DNA of 5,355 nt, taken from the NCBI GenBank assembly GCA_002454125.1, contig DKII01000049.1, forward strand, positions 1-5,355. Direction: 5' to 3'. Made by a program: the position numbers and the translations under genes. How positions within the stretch are numbered: the stretch's first letter is position 1; the number at the start of each line of letters is the position of its first letter. The notes beneath the pieces are model-generated. The model searched no databases. It saw only the letters and a list, made by a program, of their open reading frames with translations, and was not told the origin of the DNA. Origin of the DNA: Novosphingobium sp. UBA6722. Lineage in GTDB: Bacteria; Pseudomonadota; Alphaproteobacteria; Sphingomonadales; Sphingomonadaceae. Below are positions 1 through 5,355 of the stretch, piece by piece.

Positions 1-1096
1 GCCATTGGTGCTGACGGGGAACAACCCGGCCTATGCTGGCGGCTGGCTGGAGACCGAAGAAAACGGCGTCCGGCTGGTGCGCTGCCCGCACTATGTGCCG
101 CAGGACCCGATCGGGATCCGCCGCTTTGCGCACCTGATCAGCTTTGCCATCACTGCGCTGATCCCGGCGATGCGGATTGCGGTGCGCGAACGCCCGCAAG
201 TGGTGCTCTGCGTCGCCCCTGCGCTGCTCAGTGCGCTCGCCGCGATCCTGGCCGCCTGGCTGTGCGGGGCGCGGCTATGGATTCACGTCCAGGACTTCGA
301 AGTCGAAGCAGCCTTCGCGACCGGGCTGATGCGCCCAAGCACCGTCAAGGCCAGGTTCGCGCTCTGGGCCGAAGGTTGGATCCTGCGCCAGGCCGACCGG
401 GTCTCGACCATCAGTCCGCAGATGGTCGCCAAGCTGGGCGAAAAGGGCATTCCGCCCGAGCGGCAGATGGAACTGCGCAACTGGGCGAACGCCAGCTTTG
501 CCCCCGATCCGGCGGGCGCCGCCAGGCTGCGGACGCAGTGGTCGCTCGATGACCGGATCGTTGCGCTCTACTCGGGCAATATTGCCCGCAAGCAGGGGAT
601 CGAGATCCTGATCGATACGGCCCGCCTGCTCCAGCACCGGCAGGACATTGTTTTTGTGATCTGCGGTGAGGGACCCAATCGGCAACCGCTCGAGCTGAGG
701 GCGGCCGGACTGGTCAATGTCCAGCTCCGCGATCTGCAACCGGCCGGACGAATGGGCGCGATGCTGACTATGGCCGATCTGCATCTGCTGCCGCAGATCG
801 CGGGTGCGGCCGATCTGGTGCTGCCATCAAAGCTGACCAACATGCTGGCTTCGGGCAAGCCGGTGGTCGCGACGACCGAGCCCGAGACTGGTCTCTACAG
901 CGAAGTCGACGGTTGCGGAGTCTGCGTACCGCCGGGCGATGCTGTGGCGCTTGCCGCTGCGATCACGACCTTGGCAGACGATCCTGCCCGTCGGGCGGTG
1001 CTGGGCAAGGCGGCATCGGCTCGCGCCGCCGAGCGCTGGGAACAGAGCGCGATCCTGGCGCGAGCAACTACTGCTCTTCGGGAGCTGGCCCGCTAG
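1..1096 (+). CDS. WcaI-like GT4 family glycosyltransferase, 5'-truncated by the window edge
   Basis: This is probably a cytoplasmic or membrane-associated glycosyltransferase that moves a sugar from a nucleotide-sugar donor onto a lipid-linked exopolysaccharide intermediate. The frame is open to base 1 and ends at TAG 1094-1096. The first start-like codon (TTG at 5) is mid-protein, because the text there already matches the N-terminal Rossmann domain; roughly 45 residues are missing if the family length of about 400-410 applies. Counting from base 5, WcaI-type landmarks are HVQDFEVEAAF (94-104), STISPQM (134-140), SGNIARKQG (190-198, start of the donor-binding domain), CGEG (220-223), LLPQIAGAADLVLPSKL (261-277) and a C-terminal helical end. 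The segment around 70-90 is hydrophobic, as is usual for this membrane-contacting family. The family is well supported. The exact sugar and polymer cannot be read from the sequence, so no symbol is given. The 3' end overlaps the convergent minus-strand gene by 29 bases. Confidence 0.9.
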   Translation, partial: PLVLTGNNPAYAGGWLETEENGVRLVRCPHYVPQDPIGIRRFAHLISFAITALIPAMRIAVRERPQVVLCVAPALLSALAAILAAWLCGARLWIHVQDFEVEAAFATGLMRPSTVKARFALWAEGWILRQADRVSTISPQMVAKLGEKGIPPERQMELRNWANASFAPDPAGAARLRTQWSLDDRIVALYSGNIARKQGIEILIDTARLLQHRQDIVFVICGEGPNRQPLELRAAGLVNVQLRDLQPAGRMGAMLTMADLHLLPQIAGAADLVLPSKLTNMLASGKPVVATTEPETGLYSEVDGCGVCVPPGDAVALAAAITTLADDPARRAVLGKAASARAAERWEQSAILARATTALRELAR

Positions 1097-1406
1097 CTGC
1101 CGGTCCGCTGCCCGCCTGCGGCGACGCGCTGGCACTATCATCGGGCTCCGGCGGGTTAGGTTCGAAGCCGGCCGTGTCCATCACCGGTTCGCCGAAGTTC
1201 GCCTGCTCTTCCCCGGAATCGGCCACTGGTGCGGCGACTGGCGGCGAGCTGGCAGCCGGCGCGGGCGCCGTTGCATCGGACTCGGTCTGGGGCGATGCCA
1301 GCAAGTCTTCGTGCCCGCCGCCCTGGGCGAAATAGGCCGCCGCGAGCGCGCTGATGCCCACCACCCACAGCAAGGCAAAGCGCCAATCACGAAACAGCCG
1401 GTCCAT
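1068..1406 (-). CDS. Hypothetical single-span membrane protein with Pro/Ala/Ser/acidic-rich tail (112 aa)
   Basis: I do not recognise a named family. The chosen start is ATG 1406-1404, because an AAGGA Shine-Dalgarno sequence sits 8 bases upstream (1415-1419) and a hydrophobic segment follows at once. A longer in-frame reading from 1517 would overlap the upstream small gene. Residues 1-9 (MDRLFRDWR) are net basic, residues 10-27 form one membrane helix (ALLWVVGISALAAAYFA), and the remaining 85 residues are rich in Pro, Ala, Ser, Glu and Asp with no cysteine. By the positive-inside rule the N-terminus is cytoplasmic and the disordered acidic tail is periplasmic (inference). The gene follows the 56-aa gene by one base, which suggests translational coupling. 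Its stop (TAG, 1070-1068) lies inside the glycosyltransferase reading region on the other strand. Existence as a gene is likely; function is unknown. Confidence 0.7.
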   Translation of the reverse strand: MDRLFRDWRFALLWVVGISALAAAYFAQGGGHEDLLASPQTESDATAPAPAASSPPVAAPVADSGEEQANFGEPVMDTAGFEPNPPEPDDSASASPQAGSGPAASGPAPEEQ

Positions 1407-1407
1407 C

Positions 1408-1578
1408 TCAGCGATCCTTGTCCCATGGCGAATGATGCGCTGCCACCGGCTTGATGGCGGGTCGATCAGTCGCTTCGGGGTCCGGGATTGAACAATAGGC
1501 CGTCGCCAGAATGCCAAGCGACCAGGTCACCGCCTTCCAGCGGCTCTGGAATACCGTGGTGATCCGGGTCCCGAACAT
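1408..1578 (-). CDS. Small single-span membrane protein (56 aa), downstream of mutS
   Basis: This frame is shorter than usual ORF cut-offs and was found by reading the minus strand. It runs from ATG 1578-1576 to TGA 1410-1408. An in-frame TAA at 1605-1603 limits how far upstream it could begin, and ATG is the only ATG between. The ribosome site is weak (GCGGA just before the ATG). The protein has a basic N-terminus (MFGTRITTVFQSRWK), one hydrophobic segment at about residues 16-31 (AVTWSLGILATAYCSI) and a short polar tail ending SPWDKDR. The order basic head, membrane span, polar tail suggests N-in insertion in the inner membrane. Cys29 is preceded by Tyr, so it is not a lipobox. The gene begins 40 bases after mutS stops and ends one base before the next ATG, so it probably sits in a mutS operon. 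Function is unknown. Support is the protein-like composition, tight spacing and resemblance to the next gene's membrane segment. Confidence 0.65.
   Translation of the reverse strand: MFGTRITTVFQSRWKAVTWSLGILATAYCSIPDPEATDRPAIKPVAAHHSPWDKDR
1415..1419 (-). promoter_or_regulatory. Ribosome binding site of the 112-aa gene
   Basis: AAGGA on the minus strand, 8 bases before ATG 1406-1404. It lies inside the last codons of the 56-aa gene (the Lys-Asp part of its C-terminus). It decides the start of the 112-aa gene and supports coupled translation of the two genes. Confidence 0.65.
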
Positions 1579-1618
1579 GGTCCGCAGAATAGCAGGCGGC
1601 TGTTAACAAAGACTTCCC

Positions 1619-4222
1619 TCAGTCTTCAGCCCCGGCTTCGCGCTTGAGCTCATAAAGCAGGTCCAGCGCCTCGCGCGGACTGAGGGCATCGACGTCGAGG
1701 CCCTTGAGCCGCTCGCGCAGGCTATCCACCAGATCCGCGCGAGCTTCTGCAGCAGCGGCGAACAGCGGCAGGTCGCCCAGCCCTGCGGCCAGCCCGCCCG
1801 TTTCAGCCCGGCCCTTCTCGAGCCGTTCGAGCACGGCCCTGGCGCGCGAGACGACCGGCGCCGGCACTCCGGCGAGCTTGGCCACGGCCAAGCCATAAGA
1901 CCGATCCGCTGGCCCTTCCGCCACCTCGTGCAGCAGCACCAGGTCACCCTTCCACTCACGCGCGCGGACGTGGTGGAGCGAAAGCGCCTCGCAGGTTTCA
2001 GCCAGCCGGGCGAGCTCGTGGTAATGCGTCGCGAACAGGCAGCGGCACCGGTTTACCCCGTGCACGGCCTCGACCACCGCCCAGGCCAGGGCGAGGCCAT
2101 CATAAGTCGAGGTGCCGCGCCCGACCTCGTCCAGGATCACGAAGCTGCGTTCGCTCGCCTGCGCAAGGATCGCTGCCGTCTCGACCATCTCGACCATGAA
2201 GGTCGAGCGGCCACGGGCGAGGTTGTCGGACGCGCCGACGCGGCTGAACAGGCGGTCGACCAGCCCGATCCGCGCCGCCTCTGCCGGCACAAAGCTGCCG
2301 GCCTGGGCCAGCAGGACGATCAGCGCGTTCTGGCGCAGGAAGGTCGACTTGCCGCCCATGTTGGGGCCGCCGACCAGCCACAGCCGGTCCTGCGGCACGA
2401 GACAGCAATCGTTGGCCACGAACCGCTCACCCTTGCCGGCCAGCGCAGCCTCAACCACCGGGTGGCGTCCACCTGTGATGTCGAGGCAGGCCTCTTCCAC
2501 CACATCGGGCCGGGCCCAGCCGCCTTCGGCTGCCCGTTCGGCCAGCGCCGCTGCCACATCGATCCGCGCCAGCGCCGCTGCCGTCGCCGCGATCGCCTGG
2601 CTGGCCTTCACCGCAACGCCGACCAGTTCCTCGAAATGCGCTTCCTCTGCCGCCAGGGCATGGCCGCCGGCTTCGGCGATCCGGCTGGCTTCGGCATGGA
2701 GCGCAACCGCGTTGAAGCGCACTGCCCCGGCCATGGTCTGGCGATGCGTAAAGCCGCTGTCCGGCGCCATCAGCGGATCGGCCTTGGCCGCCGGCACCTC
2801 GATGAAATAGCCGAGCACGCCGTTGTGCCGAACCTTGAGCGCGGCAATCCCGGTCTGGTCACGGTACTTGGCTTCCAGCACGGCGATCGCCCGGCGCGCA
2901 TCGCCAGAGATGCGCCGCAGCTCGTCCAGTGCGTGGTCGTAGCCTTCGGCGATGTAGCCGCCCTGGTTGCGTTCGGTCGGCGGGCTGGGCACCAGCGCGC
3001 GGCTGAACAGGTCGACCAGCGCCCCATGCCCGGCCAGCGCCGGGAGCAGCGCATCCAGCAGCGCTGGACGATCCTGGCGGTGCTGGAGGTGATCATGGAT
3101 CCGCCGCGCTTCGGACAGGCCATCGCGCAACTGACCAAGGTCGCGCGGGCTTCCCCGCCCAGCGACAATCCGGCCCAGCGCCCGGCCCACATCCGGCGCA
3201 GCGCGGAGCACCGCGCGCAGATCGCCGCGCAGCAGGGCATCGTCGTGCAGCCATTGCACGAGATCGAGCCGCGCCGCGATTGTGCCGGCGTCGGTAAGCG
3301 GTGCGGCGAGGTCTTCGGCGAGTTGCCGCGCGCCGGCACCGGTGACGCAGCGATCAAGCGCTTCCACCAAGCTGCCCTTGCGCGTGCCCTGGCTTGAGAC
3401 GAGGATTTCAAGGCTGGCCCGGGTCGCCTCGTCCATGGCGAGGTGCGCGGACTGGCCGAGCACGACCGGCGGCAACAGCAGCGGCAGCTTGCCCCGCCCG
3501 ACATGGTCAAGATAGGCGATCAGCCCCCCAGCCGCCGCCAACATGGCGCGAGAGAACTGGCCGAACCCGTCCAGCGTGGACACGCCGTGGACCGCCTTCA
3601 GCCGCGCCTCGCCGCCATCGCTGGAGAAGGTGCTGGCAGGTCGCGGAATCCCATCGGGCGGACAGGCGTCCCAGCCATCGGGCGCGACCAGTTCACTCGC
3701 CCCCAGTCGCGCCAGCGCTGCCCCCAGCCGCTCGGGATCACATTCCTCAAGCTCCATCCGCCCGGTCGAGATATCGCAGGCGGCGATCCCGCAGGAGCCG
3801 CGCACTTCGCAGATCGCGGCCAGCACGTTGGCACGGCGCGGTTCGAGCAGGGCTTCCTCGGTCAAGGTCCCGGCGGTGACGAACCGGACAATGTCCCGCG
3901 CGACCAGCGCCTTCGACCCGCCGCGCCGCTTTGCTTCTTCGGGCGTTTCGACCTGTTCGGCGATCGCCACGCGGCAGCCGGCCTTGATCAGCCGCGCCAG
4001 GTATCCTTCGGCCGAATGGACTGGCACACCGCACATCGGGATTGGCATCCCCATATGCTCACCCCGACTGGTGAGCGCGATGTCGAGGATCTGGGCGGCC
4101 TGCTTGGCATCGTCGAAGAACAGCTCGAAGAAATCGCCCATCCGGTAGAACAGCAGGCAATCGCCGGCCTCGGCCTTCAGCGCCAGATACTGCGCCATCA
4201 TCGGGGTTGCGGGGCCGGTCAT
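1619..4222 (-). CDS. mutS: DNA mismatch repair protein MutS (867 aa)
   Basis: MutS binds mismatches and small loops as a dimer and, with ATP, becomes a sliding clamp that recruits MutL. The whole protein is here, close to the 853 residues of E. coli MutS. Counting from ATG 4222: the mismatch-binding Phe-X-Glu is F31-F32-E33 in GDFFELF. The connector, lever and clamp domains fill about 120-560. The ABC-type ATPase has Walker A GPNMGGKST (619-627, Lys625), Walker B ending in ILDE (Asp698-Glu699), the signature-like GRGTSTYDG (701-709) and the switch His733 in ATHYHEL. Near the C-terminus DLPLF (817-821) fits a beta-clamp-binding motif, and LDVDALSPREALDLLYELK (842-860) is the helical oligomerisation element. 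A TTG two codons upstream (4228) is also open, but ATG is preferred; neither has a clear Shine-Dalgarno sequence. The frame is uninterrupted. The two small minus-strand genes follow it, and maeB diverges from it. Confidence 0.98.
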   Translation of the reverse strand: MTGPATPMMAQYLALKAEAGDCLLFYRMGDFFELFFDDAKQAAQILDIALTSRGEHMGMPIPMCGVPVHSAEGYLARLIKAGCRVAIAEQVETPEEAKRRGGSKALVARDIVRFVTAGTLTEEALLEPRRANVLAAICEVRGSCGIAACDISTGRMELEECDPERLGAALARLGASELVAPDGWDACPPDGIPRPASTFSSDGGEARLKAVHGVSTLDGFGQFSRAMLAAAGGLIAYLDHVGRGKLPLLLPPVVLGQSAHLAMDEATRASLEILVSSQGTRKGSLVEALDRCVTGAGARQLAEDLAAPLTDAGTIAARLDLVQWLHDDALLRGDLRAVLRAAPDVGRALGRIVAGRGSPRDLGQLRDGLSEARRIHDHLQHRQDRPALLDALLPALAGHGALVDLFSRALVPSPPTERNQGGYIAEGYDHALDELRRISGDARRAIAVLEAKYRDQTGIAALKVRHNGVLGYFIEVPAAKADPLMAPDSGFTHRQTMAGAVRFNAVALHAEASRIAEAGGHALAAEEAHFEELVGVAVKASQAIAATAAALARIDVAAALAERAAEGGWARPDVVEEACLDITGGRHPVVEAALAGKGERFVANDCCLVPQDRLWLVGGPNMGGKSTFLRQNALIVLLAQAGSFVPAEAARIGLVDRLFSRVGASDNLARGRSTFMVEMVETAAILAQASERSFVILDEVGRGTSTYDGLALAWAVVEAVHGVNRCRCLFATHYHELARLAETCEALSLHHVRAREWKGDLVLLHEVAEGPADRSYGLAVAKLAGVPAPVVSRARAVLERLEKGRAETGGLAAGLGDLPLFAAAAEARADLVDSLRERLKGLDVDALSPREALDLLYELKREAGAED

Positions 4223-4257
4223 CGTCAATCGGTTAGCCGCTTGAATACGATTCGCCC

Positions 4258-4276
4258 AAGCTGCACCGGGCAGCTT
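4258..4276. repeat. Perfect inverted repeat, possible operator
   Basis: AAGCTGC (4258-4264), a 5-base spacer ACCGG, then GCAGCTT (4270-4276): seven perfectly complementary bases per arm. It lies 35 bases from the mutS ATG and 57 bases from the maeB GTG. Arm length and spacing suit a dimeric regulator site. A chance dyad or an RNA hairpin is also possible. No known consensus is recognised. Confidence 0.45.
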
Positions 4277-4321
4277 TCCCCTATCCCGTCGCGGCGAGTT
4301 CCGTTAGGGCGGCGCTGATCC

Positions 4322-4328
4322 AGGGAGG
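4322..4328 (+). promoter_or_regulatory. Ribosome binding site of maeB
   Basis: AGGGAGG ends 5 bases before GTG 4334-4336. This strong Shine-Dalgarno sequence fixes a GTG start for the malic enzyme, and contrasts with the absence of one before mutS. Confidence 0.8.
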
Positions 4329-4333
4329 TACCG

Positions 4334-5355
4334 GTGTCCGACGAAACGAGTCCGCGGGACGAGAACAGCAGAGTGAGCTTCACCGAGCGTGAGGCGCTGT
4401 TCTATCACAAGACGATCCGCCCGGGGAAAATCGAGATCATCGCCTCGAAGCCGATGGCGACGCAGCGCGATCTGAGTCTGGCCTATTCGCCCGGCGTGGC
4501 CGTGCCGGTAGAGGCGATCGCCGCCAATCCGGCCGATGCTTATGAGTATACGGCCAAGGGCAACCTCGTTGCCGTGATTTCGAACGGCACTGCGATCCTT
4601 GGCCTTGGCAACCTTGGCGCGCTGGCCTCGAAGCCGGTGATGGAAGGCAAGGCCGTCCTGTTCAAGCGCTTCGCCGACGTCGATTCGATCGACATCGAAC
4701 TGGCCAGCGAAGACCCCGATGCGATCATCGAGGCGGTGGCGATGATGGAGCCGAGCTTCGGCGGCATCAATCTGGAAGACATCAAGGCCCCCGAATGCTT
4801 CGTGATCGAGCAGGCGCTGCGCGAGCGGATGAAGATCCCGGTGATGCACGATGACCAGCACGGCACCGCGATCATCGCCGCCGCGGGCCTGGTCAACGCC
4901 TGTTACCTGACTGGGCGCGAGTTCAAGGACGTCAAGGTGGTGGTGAACGGCGCGGGCGCTTCGGCGCTGGCCTGCACCGCGCTGATCAAGTCGATGGGCG
5001 TGCGGCATGAGAACGTGACCGTTTGCGACCGCTCCGGCGTGATCTATCGCGGCCGTGAAGGCGGGATGGACCAGTGGAAGAGCGCGCACGCGATCGACAC
5101 TGTCGCCCGCAGCCTGGAAGAAGCGCTGGTTGGCGCCGACATCTTCCTGGGCCTCTCCGCTGCCGGGGCACTCAAGCCCGAGTACGTCGCCAAGATGGCA
5201 CCGAAGCCGATCATCTTTGCCATGGCCAACCCCGATCCGGAAATCCGGCCGGAGGATGCCAAGGCCGTGCGCCCCGATGCGATCATCGCCACGGGCCGAT
5301 CAGACTATCCCAACCAGGTCAACAACGTCCTGGGCTTCCCCTTCATCTTCCGCGG
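4334..5355 (+). CDS. maeB: NADP-dependent malic enzyme MaeB, 3'-truncated by the window edge
   Basis: Malic enzyme oxidatively decarboxylates L-malate to pyruvate and CO2, making NADPH in the cytoplasm and linking the TCA cycle to pyruvate and biosynthesis. The frame opens at GTG 4334 behind a strong ribosome site and stays open for 340 codons to the edge. Landmarks in order: FTEREALFYH (16-25), AYSPGVAVP with Tyr51 (50-58), TAKGNLVAVISNGTAILGLG (73-92), EGKAVLFKRFADVDSID with Lys106 (104-120), NLEDIKAPECF with the metal ligands Glu148 and Asp149 (146-156), HDDQHGTAI with Asp173-Asp174 (172-180), the dinucleotide-binding NGAGASA (205-211), AMANPDPEI (296-304) and TGRSDYPNQVNNVLGFP (320-336). 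These cover the malic domain and most of the NAD(P)-binding domain. Members of the long MaeB class carry a phosphotransacetylase-like regulatory domain after this point, for a total near 750-770 residues; whether it is present cannot be seen here. NADP preference is inferred from the family. Confidence 0.95.
   Translation, partial: MSDETSPRDENSRVSFTEREALFYHKTIRPGKIEIIASKPMATQRDLSLAYSPGVAVPVEAIAANPADAYEYTAKGNLVAVISNGTAILGLGNLGALASKPVMEGKAVLFKRFADVDSIDIELASEDPDAIIEAVAMMEPSFGGINLEDIKAPECFVIEQALRERMKIPVMHDDQHGTAIIAAAGLVNACYLTGREFKDVKVVVNGAGASALACTALIKSMGVRHENVTVCDRSGVIYRGREGGMDQWKSAHAIDTVARSLEEALVGADIFLGLSAAGALKPEYVAKMAPKPIIFAMANPDPEIRPEDAKAVRPDAIIATGRSDYPNQVNNVLGFPFIFR

Larger units (their letters stand above)
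4223..4333. promoter_or_regulatory. Divergent mutS/maeB intergenic region
   Basis: These 111 bases must hold the start signals for both mutS (minus) and maeB (plus) unless transcription enters from elsewhere. I see no convincing -35/-10 pair in either direction. Candidate -10-like pieces are TATTCA on the minus strand (4247-4242) and TATCCC on the plus strand (4282-4287), both lacking a good -35 partner. Two dyads lie here: GAATACGATTC (4243-4253, 4-base arms) and the stronger repeat at 4258-4276, listed separately. No T-run follows either dyad, so neither looks like a terminator. Confidence 0.5.

Noticed and set aside
5..7. TTG as the true start of the glycosyltransferase
   Set aside because: The frame stays open to the left edge, and the N-terminal part of the family fold, including the usual first strand and loop, is missing, so the gene begins outside the window.
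1489..1500. Possible lipoprotein lipobox around Cys29 of the 56-aa protein (TAYC)
   Set aside because: The residue before Cys is Tyr, where lipoboxes need a small residue, so signal peptidase II processing is not expected.
1068..1517. A 149-codon version of the 112-aa gene starting at 1517
   Set aside because: Its first 37 residues overlap the 56-aa gene in another frame and are not hydrophobic or family-like; the start at 1406 has a good ribosome site just before a membrane segment.
1579..1618. Possible terminator after mutS
   Set aside because: The 40 bases contain GTTAAC and a GC-rich patch but no stable hairpin followed by a T-run on the minus strand, so read-through into the small genes is more likely.
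1928..3397. A 489-codon open frame on the plus strand antisense to mutS
   Set aside because: It lies wholly inside intact mutS. Long antisense frames are expected opposite GC-rich codon use. The translation is rich in R, H, Q, A with no recognisable domain and no ribosome site.
4279..4309. CCCTA / TAGGG inverted repeat upstream of maeB
   Set aside because: Five-base arms separated by 21 bases are easily found by chance; there is no T-run or other supporting feature.
3443..4318. A 291-codon plus-strand frame opposite the mutS 5' end
   Set aside because: It is the antisense shadow of the MutS N-terminal domains, low in sequence sense and with no family resemblance.
4304..5089. A 261-codon minus-strand frame antisense to maeB
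   Set aside because: The plus strand here encodes MaeB with every expected motif. The antisense product is His/Arg/Asp-rich and resembles no known protein.

Overview
The window is visibly GC-rich, densely coded and free of mobile or foreign-looking DNA. It looks like a piece of an alphaproteobacterial chromosome, most likely from a sphingomonad (Sphingomonadales). This rests on the style of the MutS and MaeB proteins, a WcaI-type exopolysaccharide glycosyltransferase and two small membrane proteins after mutS. The taxonomic call is inference from protein character, not a search result.

Layout, left to right. (1) Bases 1-1096, plus strand: a WcaI-like GT4 glycosyltransferase whose N-terminus lies outside the window. 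(2) Bases 1068-1406, minus strand: a 112-residue protein with one N-terminal membrane segment and a long Pro/Ala/Ser/acidic tail. Its 3' end overlaps the glycosyltransferase 3' end by 29 bases, tail to tail. (3) Bases 1408-1578, minus strand: a 56-residue single-span protein, separated from the previous gene by one base. (4) Bases 1619-4222, minus strand: full-length mutS. (5) Bases 4223-4333: a 111-base divergent intergenic region with a perfect 7-bp-arm inverted repeat. (6) Bases 4334-5355, plus strand: the first 340 codons of an NADP-type malic enzyme (maeB), running off the right edge.

How they fit together: mutS and the two small genes point the same way with gaps of 40 and 1 bases, so they probably form one transcription unit, mutS -> 56-aa gene -> 112-aa gene. 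MutS starts mismatch repair. MaeB decarboxylates malate to pyruvate and makes NADPH. The glycosyltransferase builds cell-surface polysaccharide. No common pathway links these three, so the cluster reads as ordinary housekeeping synteny. The least understood part is the pair of small membrane proteins, which share a motif in their membrane segments and may be diverged paralogues. No RNA gene, CRISPR array, insertion sequence or convincing intrinsic terminator was seen.
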